Of a DNA stretch of 64,000 nucleotides, positions 1 to 8,994 are shown in pieces. Position 1 is the first letter of the stretch. Each line of letters opens with the position of its first letter. Below the pieces are notes generated by a model. It worked only from the letters and a program-made list of their open reading frames with translations, made no database searches and was not told the DNA's origin. The stretch is from JBBTCX01 sp964494205 (lineage in GTDB: Bacteria; Planctomycetota; Phycisphaerae; UBA1845), in assembly GCA_964494205.1 (NCBI GenBank), contig CAZBRD010000002.1, positions 186,001 to 250,000 of the forward strand, read 5' to 3'. The translations under genes were made by a program, and so were the position numbers.

Positions 1-211
1 AAAACGGAAGTGCCGCGCCGAAGGATAGCAATATGCTGAGCGGGATTGCGACAACGGCTGTGACAAAGGTTGAAAGCCAAAGACGCGAAGTTGGGCCAAA
101 AGCATTTGGCCGGTTCGGTGAACCTATGTTGGAGTCTACACCGTGTGACGTGGGGCCGTTTGTCGAGTGATTGACTTCGTGCGAGAAGGCGTGCTGCGGT
201 CGAGTTTCCAT
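1..211 (-). CDS. ABC transporter permease, N-terminal fragment (cut by window edge)
   Basis: Reading the minus strand from the ATG at 209-211 gives 70 codons with no stop before the window edge. A hydrophilic N-terminus of about 45 residues (METRPQHAFSHEV at the start) leads into a hydrophobic stretch, LWLSTFVTAVVAIPLSIL, about residues 47-64. This resembles the first membrane segment of an inner-membrane permease with the common AVVAIPLS pattern of binding-protein-dependent transporters. It lies on the same strand as, and downstream of, the solute-binding protein and hemL, so it is a natural partner for that binding protein and for the divergent ATPase at 3294. No clear Shine-Dalgarno sequence is seen, so the start is tentative. 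The assignment is inferred from context plus one membrane segment; the EAA loop that would prove it lies outside the window. Confidence 0.55.
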   Translation of the reverse strand, partial: METRPQHAFSHEVNHSTNGPTSHGVDSNIGSPNRPNAFGPTSRLWLSTFVTAVVAIPLSILLSFGAALPF

Positions 212-347
212 CGACTGAGAATGAGCAGTACTTGTGGAAGTTGCGTGTGACAATGACGATTCCTTTCGCACGTTACAGTTCCGTCACGACAAAGTGAGTC
301 TATCGCAAGTTCATGGACCCACCAAGTGAGGCGATTGGACTAATTGG

Positions 348-1640
348 TTATTTGTGTTGATCGCGAATTTCAAGAAGCGAATCGCGAACAGCGTTCAATG
401 TCTCGCCAATGGCTTGCCCCTCATGCGCTAGCGAGACAAACCACGCTTCGTATCCACTGGGCGGAAGATGCACGCCGCGATTGAGCATTGCGTGAAAGAA
501 CCGTGCGAATACGCAATGATCCGCGGCCTTTGCGTCGACCAAATTTCGCACAGCACGATCAGCAAAAAATAATGTCAACATCGAGCCCGCGCGTTGCACA
601 CGGACGGGCAAGCCGATCTGGTCGGTTAAAGTTGTAATCCCATCAGACAAATGGCGCGATGCGCTTTCGAGTTGGTCATGCGCGTTTGCGTCCAACAATT
701 TCAATGTCGCCAGACCGGCTGCCATCGTCACCGGGTTGCCTGACATCGTGCCCGCTTGGTAGACGGGACCGCTAGGGGCGATCATTTCCATCAAGTCCGC
801 CCGGCCGCCATACGCTCCGACCGGCAGGCCGCCTCCGATGATTTTTCCAAGAGTCGTCAGGTCCGGTTTGATGTTGAACAATCCCTGTGCACCACCGGGT
901 CCGACCCTGAAACCGGTCATCACCTCGTCGAGAATGAGCAGGGCATCGTAGCGAATGGTGATGTCGCGCAGTGCGTCAAGAAAGCCAGGCTCGGGAAGAA
1001 CAACGCCCATGTTGCCGACGATCGGTTCGACGATGATGGCAGCAATGGCATTACCATGCCGCGAAAACGTCGACTCAACTGCGCCGACATCATTGAACGG
1101 AATCGAAATCGTGTCCGATGCGGACGCCGGAGTTACGCCCGGTGAATCCGGCAAACCAAGCGTTGCAACGCCGGAACCCGCCTGCACCAGCATCGAATCC
1201 GCGTGGCCATGGTAGCAGCCGTCGAACTTCACGATTTTCGGTCGACCCGTTGCCGCACGGGCAAGTCGGATGGTGCTCATAACGGCCTCAGTTCCGGAGT
1301 TCACCATCCGGATTCGCTCGATCGATGGCATGCGCCGCGTGATTTCTGCGGCCAATTCGATTTCAAGCGAATTAGGTGTGCCGAAGTGGATGCCTTTTCT
1401 CATCGTCGCCGCGATGGATTCCGTAACGGCCGGGTATGCGTGCCCTGCGATCATCGCGCCCCAGGCGCCGATGTAGTCGATGTACTTGCGGCCCTCGACA
1501 TCGAAGAGGTGGCATCCCTCTGCGCGATCAATGAATCGCGGCGTTCCGCCCACTGCCCGAAACGCACGAACGGGGGAATTGACGCCACCAGGCATCAACG
1601 ATTGGGCATGATCAAAGAGTGTTGCGGAGTCCTGATTCAT
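348..1640 (-). CDS. hemL: Glutamate-1-semialdehyde 2,1-aminomutase
   Basis: This PLP enzyme converts glutamate-1-semialdehyde to 5-aminolevulinate, the C5 route into tetrapyrrole (heme) synthesis in the cytoplasm. The 430 aa match the usual family length. The N-terminus has the family signature LMPGGVNSPVRAF. VNSGTEAVMSTIRLAR (about 113-128) is the PLP-phosphate region, ILDEVMTGFR (236-245) carries the cofactor-binding Asp238, and TTLGKIIGGGLPVGAYGG contains the Schiff-base Lys266. YQAGTMSGNPV follows as in other HemL proteins. It starts 49 bp downstream of the iron-type binding protein and ends 137 bp upstream of the permease fragment on the same strand, so co-transcription is likely. That arrangement would tie tetrapyrrole supply to iron uptake, which is an inference. 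All key residues are present. Confidence 0.97.
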   Translation of the reverse strand: MNQDSATLFDHAQSLMPGGVNSPVRAFRAVGGTPRFIDRAEGCHLFDVEGRKYIDYIGAWGAMIAGHAYPAVTESIAATMRKGIHFGTPNSLEIELAAEITRRMPSIERIRMVNSGTEAVMSTIRLARAATGRPKIVKFDGCYHGHADSMLVQAGSGVATLGLPDSPGVTPASASDTISIPFNDVGAVESTFSRHGNAIAAIIVEPIVGNMGVVLPEPGFLDALRDITIRYDALLILDEVMTGFRVGPGGAQGLFNIKPDLTTLGKIIGGGLPVGAYGGRADLMEMIAPSGPVYQAGTMSGNPVTMAAGLATLKLLDANAHDQLESASRHLSDGITTLTDQIGLPVRVQRAGSMLTLFFADRAVRNLVDAKAADHCVFARFFHAMLNRGVHLPPSGYEAWFVSLAHEGQAIGETLNAVRDSLLEIRDQHK

Positions 1641-1689
1641 CGTTCCGAGCCGGGCGAATTGGGCATGATATTCTCAATGACGAATGAAA

Positions 1690-3132
1690 TCAGGACGAAG
1701 CCATTTCAATGATCCGTTTGTAGCGTTCGACAAAGAATTTCGTCCACGCAATGCGGTCGTGCATGTTCGCTTTACGACCCTCAATGATGTTTGCCGGATC
1801 GTTCCATCGCTTTCCCGCGGCAATCAATTCTTCCTGTGTGAACGGCAGTTCGTGGAAAAGCTTCAGCATCGCCTCCTTCGTCGTTGGGTCGTTTTCGTGG
1901 ATAATCGTCCGCCACGCTGCGTGAAGCTCGTCGTGAACGTCGATGGCCATCGCGTGAAGTACAGTCGGGATGACGTCGCCGTAAGGGGGGACGCCGGGCG
2001 GCAACGGTTTGGAAATCAAAAACAGGTTATCTTTTTCGGGCAAGGGCACCTTATCGTAGGTATCACGTCTCACAGGGGGGCGGATAAGTTCATAGCGAAT
2101 CGGCCCGTCTTCTGTGCCCACCTTTTTTGAGAAGAGGAACTGTCCCTTTTCACTGAGGAGAAATTTCACGAACCGTTCAGCGAGTTCACGATGGGGCGCG
2201 CCTCGAAGCACTGCTACCGGATCAGGATTCACAATCGTGCCATCCATCGGTGCGACATACTCAAGTCGGCCACGGCCCACGACCGCCGCCTGATAGCGTG
2301 CGTAATGATCGACGCACATTCCTGCCGCGACTTCGCCGGCGGCTACGTCGACTGGAACCTGGCTTGACTCTGACGAGAAATATCTCGCGTTGGCTGAAAC
2401 CTCGCGCATGGTCTTCCAGCCGTGTTCAAAGCCATATCGCTGAATGACCGCCTCATAGGTTGTCCGAATCGAACCGGAAAACGATGGGTCAACCATCGCA
2501 ACCCAGCCATAAAACTTAGGGTCGGTTAAGTCATCCCACGTGTTCGGCGTTGGCAGTCCGCGACTCTTGATCATGTCGGTGTTGTAGATGATTCCAAACG
2601 TAGAAAGGACCACACCCCACCAGTGGCCATCGGCGTCGTAAAGGCGTCGCTCGGCGATCGTCGGTTCCGGGAATGTTTCTTTGACAAACGCAGGGTCGAG
2701 GACAGTTGGCTGAGTAATCGAAACCGATCGAGTGTTGCCTGATTCATCTTTTACTTTGACGCCGACCTTCAGTTTCTTATCAAAGATATAGTCGCCGCCG
2801 CCGATCACGATGTCGTAGCCGCACCCGTTGTCCTCCTTGCCCTTGCGAGCGAGATCTTCATAGAGCGAAGTGAGCAGTCGCTGGATTTCGCTCGATCCGG
2901 GGACATATCGCCAGTCAATTTCTGCTGGCGATCCAAAGTTCTCCTGATGCCACTTCCGAAACGCCTCACCGACTTCGTAGCGAATGTGCTCGTTGTGGGG
3001 CGTCAGGACGACGAGCGGTTCCCCCGACGTTTTTACCGAAGCGCGCGAGGGTCGCATCGCGAATGGGATGACGAGCAGTACTGCGAGTACAAGCCCGAGT
3101 CCGATGCGTAGGATGGAAGATGCCTTAGACAT
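1690..3132 (-). CDS. Extracellular solute-binding protein of an iron(III)-type ABC transporter
   Basis: The 480-aa product is a periplasmic or membrane-anchored substrate receptor for an ABC importer. An N-terminal hydrophobic helix (about residues 7-25, ILRIGLGLVLAVLLVIPFAM) acts as signal or anchor. The mature part opens with LVVLTPHNEHIRYEVGEAF, the strand-helix start typical of family 1 (ferric-ion/polyamine-like) binding proteins. Later come WDDLTDPKFYGWVAMVDPS and FVKFLLSEKGQFLFSKKVG, the helix found near the end of Fe3+-type receptors. It is longer than the usual ~340 aa because of an extra C-terminal part (HELPFTQEELIAAGKRW). An upstream in-frame start at 3213 exists, but the ATG at 3130-3132 directly precedes the signal helix and is preferred. 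Substrate is inferred from family resemblance and from the adjacent hemL. Confidence 0.85.
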   Translation of the reverse strand: MSKASSILRIGLGLVLAVLLVIPFAMRPSRASVKTSGEPLVVLTPHNEHIRYEVGEAFRKWHQENFGSPAEIDWRYVPGSSEIQRLLTSLYEDLARKGKEDNGCGYDIVIGGGDYIFDKKLKVGVKVKDESGNTRSVSITQPTVLDPAFVKETFPEPTIAERRLYDADGHWWGVVLSTFGIIYNTDMIKSRGLPTPNTWDDLTDPKFYGWVAMVDPSFSGSIRTTYEAVIQRYGFEHGWKTMREVSANARYFSSESSQVPVDVAAGEVAAGMCVDHYARYQAAVVGRGRLEYVAPMDGTIVNPDPVAVLRGAPHRELAERFVKFLLSEKGQFLFSKKVGTEDGPIRYELIRPPVRRDTYDKVPLPEKDNLFLISKPLPPGVPPYGDVIPTVLHAMAIDVHDELHAAWRTIIHENDPTTKEAMLKLFHELPFTQEELIAAGKRWNDPANIIEGRKANMHDRIAWTKFFVERYKRIIEMASS

Positions 3133-3293
3133 TGAATCAGTCCAGCGAACGAATTCGGTCGTCGCAAACCAGACGTCGCGACGGCCACTCAGGTTCGTCG
3201 AAACCAATGGCACCTGTCAAACTCGCGGTCTCGGTTAACGCCGCACTAACGATTCTTCGTGACAAGTTATGTTGACCCGTTATGCTTTGCGAC

Positions 3294-4364
3294 ATGACCG
3301 GAATCACTCTGAGAGGATTGACCAAAGCGTACGGTGCGACGACGGCCGTTGCCGGTATCGATCTGGACATCGCTCCCGGTGAATTGTTCTTCCTGATCGG
3401 GCCGTCCGGCTGCGGAAAGAGCACCGTGTTGCGGATGATCGCGGGTCTCATCACGCCGACAGCTGGCCGAGTGTTACTTGGTACGCGCGACGTGACCAAC
3501 GTGCCAGCCCGCGAACGAAACACGGCCATGGTATTCCAAGGGTATGCACTTTGGCCGCATATGACTGTCGCAGAGAATGTGGCGTTTGGCCTCGATGTTC
3601 GCAACGTGGGAAAAGAGGAACGTGCGGTTCGTGTGAAAAAGGCGCTAGAGTCGGTTCGCCTGCCTCATTTGGCTGATCGACGGCCCGGTCAATTATCCGG
3701 CGGTGAGCAACAGCGTGTCGCACTCGCACGAGCTTTAGTGGTTAATCCGGATGTCCTTCTCCTCGATGAACCGCTCAGCAATCTCGACGCAAACCTAAGA
3801 CTCGATCTTCGTCGAGAGGTCAAGAGGGTTTGCACAGAAACCGGCATCACCGCCGTTTATGTGACGCATGACCAGGCGGAAGCCCTTTCGATGGCCCATC
3901 GCGTAGCAGTGCTGAAGCTGGGTCAGGTCTGCCAAATCGGTTCCCCACGCGAAATATACGATCAACCCAATTCTCGATTTGTGGCGGCGTTCGTTGGCCA
4001 ATCGAATTTCATTCCCGCCGTTATTCGCGACGTGACCACCACATCCATATTGCTTGATTCCAAAGCTGGCTCGATCACGGCCAAGCTCAATGGAAAGAAT
4101 CTTCAGCCGGGCACCAAAGTCACTTGTTCGGTACGCCCGGAATCTGTGAGGGTGTTAGACGATCATTCAAGCCTTGAAAACACGATCGCGGGCCGGACGC
4201 TCGACGCGGTGTACCTTGGGCACGCAACAGAGTGCGTTGTGGAGGTTGCCCCGGACGTGATACTGACGACTCTTGGCCTTCGAATTCAGGCGATTCCAAG
4301 GGTCGGTGAAGCACTTCGTGTGGGTTTTGACGCGCGCGATGTGGTTGTTTTGCCTGCAGAATGA
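3294..4364 (+). CDS. ABC transporter ATP-binding protein (FbpC/PotA-like, with TOBE-like C-terminus)
   Basis: This is the cytoplasmic ATPase of an ABC importer, 356 aa from the ATG at 3294; an in-frame ATG at 3282 would add four residues. Visible motifs are Walker A GPSGCGKST (about 36-44), the Q-loop in VFQGYALWPHMTVAENVAFG, the signature LSGGEQQRVALARAL, Walker B VLLLDEPLSNLD and the H-loop YVTHDQAEALSMA. After about residue 235 a TOBE-like beta domain follows (VTCSVRPESVRVL). It is transcribed away from the binding protein at 3132, with about 160 bp of shared intergenic DNA that should hold both promoters. With that receptor and the permease fragment at 1-211 it completes one transporter. 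The subfamily uses ferric iron, polyamines, sugars or thiosulfate, so substrate cannot be read from this gene alone. Confidence 0.93.
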   Translation: MTGITLRGLTKAYGATTAVAGIDLDIAPGELFFLIGPSGCGKSTVLRMIAGLITPTAGRVLLGTRDVTNVPARERNTAMVFQGYALWPHMTVAENVAFGLDVRNVGKEERAVRVKKALESVRLPHLADRRPGQLSGGEQQRVALARALVVNPDVLLLDEPLSNLDANLRLDLRREVKRVCTETGITAVYVTHDQAEALSMAHRVAVLKLGQVCQIGSPREIYDQPNSRFVAAFVGQSNFIPAVIRDVTTTSILLDSKAGSITAKLNGKNLQPGTKVTCSVRPESVRVLDDHSSLENTIAGRTLDAVYLGHATECVVEVAPDVILTTLGLRIQAIPRVGEALRVGFDARDVVVLPAE

Positions 4365-5009
4365 AACAGGATACTGATATACACGAAGGGCGATTAACGA
4401 TTTCTTTGCGCCGATTTATCGATTTTTTCGCGTAGCGTACACTTGATGCAAACGCACATCAGCTAGCATTCGCTGCCGGCATGGCGACGACTGCAGTTAA
4501 AACAGCTAATCGGCGCGGCATGCGGAAAGTACTACAACCTGTAGGGGGGTGCTTGAAAAAAACCGATGCTTCGATACCTTATGTTGAGTAGCGCCTCCGT
4601 TGTGAATGGCCAAAAACGGCCGACGGCACAAGTTCGTTTTCGTCGAGATGCCCGAATTTAGACAGTCTGGGTTTTGGAATTCTAACGAAAAGTTAGTGCA
4701 AAACCCACAACAAGGACAATCTTCGGCACCTCGCTTGCTCGATGAATAAGCAGGTGTCGATTGAAAAGGGTATACGGACTTGATACGGTGAACACGCCGT
4801 TCATTTGCGGAGATCACGTTCCCAAGCGGGCTTCGCAGTGCTGAAATCGCACTTGCGGCCCTAGGTTTTCGTGGCATCCGCCGTTCACGATGTGTAAGAT
4901 CGTGCCGTTGCTTATCACGGGCGATTTAGCAGCCGGAGTCGGAGGGGCGCAGAAGAAGTCGCTCGCAGCTTGCGGGCGGAGAGGATTGTTCGCCGACAGG
5001 AGAGCTACC
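4365..5009. other. Non-coding spacer, 645 bp
   Basis: No convincing gene is seen. Short open frames on the minus strand have no recognisable motif, no ribosome site and no signal peptide. The right end must carry the promoter and 5' leader of the prepilin-like gene at 5010; its Shine-Dalgarno-like CAGGAGAG lies at about 4998-5005. Confidence 0.5.
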
Positions 5010-6143
5010 ATGTCTACCAACCAAACCAAATCTCAAATGGGTACGCTGTCGCGTCAAGATCTTTCTAGACGGCAACGAAATCGGAACTCTAAAGGATTTA
5101 CGCTCATCGAGTTGTTGGTTGTCATCGCGATTATTGCTTTGTTGATTTCCATTCTCTTGCCCAGCCTTAGTGCCGCTCGAGAACACGCCAAGGCGTCAGC
5201 GTGCGGAGTACTGATGCGCGGTGCGGCTACGCTTGTTGCGGTGTATGGCAATGACAACAAAGATTACATCCCGGGTATGAACACTTCCGGCGTCGCATTG
5301 AGAGCGCTTCAAGGTTCACCACCTGACACATGGCACAAGGGAAAGCTACCGGTTCAGCCGCAGGATTGGATCTCGCCGATCATTCGCGCGGACACGCAAA
5401 TGCCCGACAAGCGAGCCGACAGGTTTCAGTTAATCACCCAGTATTACTCCTGCCCCTCGCAAAGAGCGGTGGAGTCGATTTTGTTTGGAGCTCCTGCCGA
5501 CATTGCAGATTTTCAGGCAAAAGGATCGTGGGACGCGCTGAGTTATTTGATGCCGGTTCACTTCCAGTATTGGGGGCAGGAAAACAAGAACATCGAGCTA
5601 GCCAACGTCATTGCAGCTCCGAATCTCAAAGTCCGCTCTTTGGCAGCACCAAACAATTGGGAAGTCATCGTCGACAACTATGTGTCAAAGATTGGGTTGG
5701 TGGGTCCGCCTGCGAAAAAAGTAGTGGCTGCGGATGGTACGCGCTATTTGACGTCTGATGGCACGCTCGATCACGACATTGGCATTCTTCCGACCTATTT
5801 CGGATCGTTTACCAGTTCAGGTGCGTGGTGGAGCGGTTCGACGGAATACGGCGTGCGGGGAGGCTCTAAGAATTGGGATGAGTCGAATGTGACCGAGGCG
5901 TCTCCGTCCAGTGGCCAAAACATCAATCTTTCTTATCGCCACGTCCGCAAGAACACGGCTACGACCGTGCAAAGCAACAAAGGAACGATGAATGCCGTTT
6001 TCTTTGACGGACATGTGGAACGATTGAATGACCGGGCTTCGAGAAATATTGAACTCTGGTATCCGCGCGGCGCTCGCATCAATGACGGCTACAGCAATGG
6101 TTTGGGTCTGACTAACGTGAATGAAGACAACCGAATCCCGTAA
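5010..6143 (+). CDS. Prepilin-like protein with N-terminal methylation motif and H-X9-DG type C-terminus
   Basis: The 377-aa protein carries a type IV pilin/type II secretion pseudopilin leader. A basic N-terminus (about 30 residues) ends in KGFTLIELLVVIAIIALL; cleavage is expected after the Gly before Phe, with methylation of Phe, followed by the hydrophobic helix and LPSLSAAREHAKASACG. Near the C-terminus NAVFFDGHVERLND matches the processing-associated H-X9-DG region common in planctomycete DUF1559-type prepilins. The start at 5010 was chosen because CAGGAGAG lies just upstream; the frame is open back to 4890 but that extension is hydrophilic and lacks a ribosome site. Such proteins are numerous in Planctomycetota and their exact role is unsettled. 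It stands before a secreted dockerin-ended protein, as does the paralogue-like prepilin at 51427 after one. Confidence 0.9.
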   Translation: MSTNQTKSQMGTLSRQDLSRRQRNRNSKGFTLIELLVVIAIIALLISILLPSLSAAREHAKASACGVLMRGAATLVAVYGNDNKDYIPGMNTSGVALRALQGSPPDTWHKGKLPVQPQDWISPIIRADTQMPDKRADRFQLITQYYSCPSQRAVESILFGAPADIADFQAKGSWDALSYLMPVHFQYWGQENKNIELANVIAAPNLKVRSLAAPNNWEVIVDNYVSKIGLVGPPAKKVVAADGTRYLTSDGTLDHDIGILPTYFGSFTSSGAWWSGSTEYGVRGGSKNWDESNVTEASPSSGQNINLSYRHVRKNTATTVQSNKGTMNAVFFDGHVERLNDRASRNIELWYPRGARINDGYSNGLGLTNVNEDNRIP

Positions 6144-6200
6144 TACTCGGCCTTCACGCCTGATGCTACGCCGACAATTGTCGCGATTGAATTGAAACGT

Positions 6201-6243
6201 GATCGGCGAAATTGAATCTCGCTGATCGGGGTCGGTCTTTTTC
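6201..6243 (+). terminator. Possible weak intrinsic terminator
   Basis: GATCGGCGA (6201-6209) can pair with TCGCTGATC (6219-6227), nine pairs with one G-U, nine-base loop. A T-rich run follows only about ten bases later (6238-6243). It lies 57 bp after the stop of the prepilin-like gene, so it may end that transcript. Confidence 0.35.
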
Positions 6244-6308
6244 TAGTAATTGATGAATTGGAATCCGAAGCGAAGTGTTCCTCATACCTTATAGGGAGGG
6301 TAGTTCGA

Positions 6309-8807
6309 ATGGTTGAGAGGCAAAGGAATTGGTTGGGAGGCGCGTTGACCTGTCTTCTGATGGGTTCGGCTGCGCTGGCTCAGGAGAGCGTTTCTAATAC
6401 TGGCTGCCTTCCCGGTGATGCCGTGGATCCGTGGGCGACCGGTGAACAATGCAATCAGTATGTCGTTGATTTGGCACCGTTTTCAACATCATGGGGCACT
6501 CAGTTTGGTATTGCACCGATTATCAAGTCGAGCAAGACGTCATCGGCGGTTGGTCCGATGGGCGAGTTTTTCGCCAGCCTGACCAGCTCGCAAGCGCTAA
6601 GCCGCACCCAACGGTCTAACGTTACACTTAGCGGCAGCTACGATTTGTGGACAGTTCCTGGCGAGGGCATCAACGACGATCAAAACACTGCGCCATCCGG
6701 CTCCGTTTCGCTTACGGGCACCGGTAACCAGTTCGCCGCGGCGATTTCGGAATTCGCCACGACGGATTTCAGCCTGTCATACAATGCGATCCTTGGCGCC
6801 ATCGTCAATTACAAGCCGGAAGATCCCTCTCGGTTGTATGTTAAGCGGGTCGTCGCAGCGTCAAGCGGTTGTGATTCGTTTGTCAACGTTTCGCAAATGG
6901 GTCTCGGTTCAGTGGATGCTGATGGAAACGTCATGTTTCGTGCAGATGATTTCGGGATTTCAAGTAATCCGAATACCGGTTCCGCCTGCACACCGCCTGT
7001 CATTGACTTGTTCGAAGACAACATCTTCAACGTGGCGATGGCCAGTCGTAATTGCAGCGCCGAGAATATCATCAGCAACAGCCATCCGACGGGAACCAGT
7101 GGAACAAGCTGGCTCGTGCGAAACGATATTGCCGGCCACAACACTCCGGCGATTGTCCCGGCAGCAACCATGGGCGGAACCCCGCTCTACATCGGTTCCA
7201 ATTTCAACAATCAATACGTTCGTGGCGAACTCTATGACATCACTCCGCCGATCGATCCAAACGCCGTTCGTGGCGACTCGACACACTTCCCGGCAGGCGT
7301 AACCAATCATCGCGGTAACGTCAGCTGGACGTCGGGCAATTGTGCGGCGCTGGGCACTATTCCGAACCCGCCGGTCCGTGGAACCGCTGCGTTGGTGGCG
7401 CGAGATACGGGCGACGATTCTCGCTCACTGATCGTTTGGGGTCTTGAGGCTGACGGTGACGTGACCGGTAAGCGTTCGATCAACCTTCCGGCTACGTTTA
7501 CAACAGATAATGCAGTTACCTTCCCCACGTCTGATGCGGGAACTGGCAATTCGGATGAGTTCGACAACTACCACGGCACAGCCGCATTCCGCGGTGGAAA
7601 CGGGCAAGTGGCGCTTGGTGCGGATCAGGCTGGTCGCATGTTGATCGCGGCGCAGGTCTCGCATCCTGGTGACGTTTGTGCCGGTGGAACGTGTGGAACG
7701 CGCGATTGGCGCTATGATTACATCGCAGTCGCACGTCTCGATTGCGGCACCGGTGGCGTCGAGTGGCAATTAGCGGCCTACACCGACGTTCCCGATATCA
7801 CTGTTGCACCGATTACTGATTCGAGCACGACGCCGCCTCTCGTCGACACGGGTAAGGCAGTTCTCGACGGTCCCGGTGGAAACGTCATCGGTCACCTGTC
7901 GCAGTTGCAAGAGATTACAATGGGAACACCACGTGGTCCCAGTCTTTCATCGCCGATGATCGACTCGGTTGGTAACGTCTGGTTCATCGGCATCATCAAG
8001 TATGTCGAGCCGGATCCCCTCCCACCGAACTTTGATCCGATTGACACTGGTCTTTTCCGCTCGGTGTACAACCCAGCCACGTTCGAATACGAACTTGAGT
8101 TGGTGCTCACCACCGGTCGCATCTTCCAGGGTCTGAACTCGGGAATGGATTATCAGATCAGCTTTATCTCGACGGCGAACAGCGCCGGCGGGATTAGCTC
8201 GGGCAACGCGTGGTCGCAGAACATCAGCGAAACGGCGCACAATAATGGACCGAAGGCCGGCCTTCTCCCTTCAAGCCCGGATACGCTCGGTGGTTTGGTG
8301 ATTGCGGCCGAGATTACGTATGACCGCGACGAGGATATGGACTTCGCACAGCCGTGCACCAGCAGCACGATTGGTGACGGCGATGCGGATCAGGACTACA
8401 ACGTGCTCCTGTACATCGGCTCGCTCACGGCCGCTCCGACGGGTTGCCCGTGCACGACGCTCGTCGATTGCCGTAATACCGCATGCATGGACGACAACGG
8501 CTGCAATCACGCGACATGCGTGAGCGGCACCTGCGTATACACATGCGAGCGATACGGCGATGTTCAGCCGCCGGGTGGCAATGGTGTAGTCAACCTCGAC
8601 GACATTCTTTGCATTCTGAGCGGATTCTCGAACTTCCCGACGTGCCCGAACGCAGATATCAATCCATGCGGCGGCAACGGAGTAATCAACCTGGACGACA
8701 TCCTTGCCGTGCTTAGCGCATTCTCGGGTGCTAATCCGTGCACTTGCACGGAAAACGGAACGCCTGGTGGTGGTGTATCCCCGTTGTGCGGCAGTACCAT
8801 GCCGTAA
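6309..8807 (+). CDS. Large secreted protein with C-terminal dockerin-like repeats
   Basis: The 832-aa product from the ATG at 6309 has a classical signal peptide (NWLGGALTCLLMGSAALAQ then ESVS), so it is exported. GGGAGGG about ten bases upstream supports this start rather than the in-frame ATG at 6258. The body (about 25-720) has no fold I can name; it is rich in Asn, Gly and Thr. After a Cys-rich linker (CPCTTLVDCRNTACMDDNGC) come two copies of a Ca-binding-type pattern: GGNGVVNLDDILCILSGF and GGNGVINLDDILAVLSAF. This resembles the duplicated dockerin-like modules frequent at the C-termini of planctomycete exported proteins. There is no catalytic motif visible. A strong terminator follows at 8844. 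Role: surface or exported protein, otherwise unknown. Confidence 0.8.
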   Translation: MVERQRNWLGGALTCLLMGSAALAQESVSNTGCLPGDAVDPWATGEQCNQYVVDLAPFSTSWGTQFGIAPIIKSSKTSSAVGPMGEFFASLTSSQALSRTQRSNVTLSGSYDLWTVPGEGINDDQNTAPSGSVSLTGTGNQFAAAISEFATTDFSLSYNAILGAIVNYKPEDPSRLYVKRVVAASSGCDSFVNVSQMGLGSVDADGNVMFRADDFGISSNPNTGSACTPPVIDLFEDNIFNVAMASRNCSAENIISNSHPTGTSGTSWLVRNDIAGHNTPAIVPAATMGGTPLYIGSNFNNQYVRGELYDITPPIDPNAVRGDSTHFPAGVTNHRGNVSWTSGNCAALGTIPNPPVRGTAALVARDTGDDSRSLIVWGLEADGDVTGKRSINLPATFTTDNAVTFPTSDAGTGNSDEFDNYHGTAAFRGGNGQVALGADQAGRMLIAAQVSHPGDVCAGGTCGTRDWRYDYIAVARLDCGTGGVEWQLAAYTDVPDITVAPITDSSTTPPLVDTGKAVLDGPGGNVIGHLSQLQEITMGTPRGPSLSSPMIDSVGNVWFIGIIKYVEPDPLPPNFDPIDTGLFRSVYNPATFEYELELVLTTGRIFQGLNSGMDYQISFISTANSAGGISSGNAWSQNISETAHNNGPKAGLLPSSPDTLGGLVIAAEITYDRDEDMDFAQPCTSSTIGDGDADQDYNVLLYIGSLTAAPTGCPCTTLVDCRNTACMDDNGCNHATCVSGTCVYTCERYGDVQPPGGNGVVNLDDILCILSGFSNFPTCPNADINPCGGNGVINLDDILAVLSAFSGANPCTCTENGTPGGGVSPLCGSTMP

Positions 8808-8843
8808 TCAAGCTAATTCCCAATCAGTGGTTCCAAGAAACCG

Positions 8844-8873
8844 AAGGGTGGGCTACGGCCCACCCTTTTTTTT
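8844..8873 (+). terminator. Strong intrinsic terminator
   Basis: AAGGGTGGGC (8844-8853) and GCCCACCCTT (8858-8867) form a perfect ten-pair stem closed by the tetraloop TACG, followed by an unbroken T run to 8873. It lies 37 bp after the stop of the dockerin-ended gene. Confidence 0.9.
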
Positions 8874-8953
8874 GCCCATGAACATTGAATCAACAGAAGC
8901 CAGGTCTGAGGTTGCAATAGGCTCCGGGGAACTCTAACCTATGTGTGGGGTTC

Positions 8954-8965
8954 GTGGGTCGTTAG
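8954..8965 (+). promoter_or_regulatory. Shared upstream motif GTGGGTCGTTAG, copy 1
   Basis: The core TGGGTCGTT recurs upstream of the three IPTL-tailed genes in this block: here (about 30 bp before the start at 8995), at 13159 and at 17337. Whether it is a promoter part, an RNA leader element or chance is not known. Confidence 0.3.
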
Positions 8966-8994
8966 AAGCATTATCCGAGAGGAAAGACTTGCTC

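Noticed and set aside
4506..4877. 123-codon minus-strand frame in the spacer before the prepilin gene
   Set aside because: No motif, no ribosome site and unusual residue composition; not supported as a gene.
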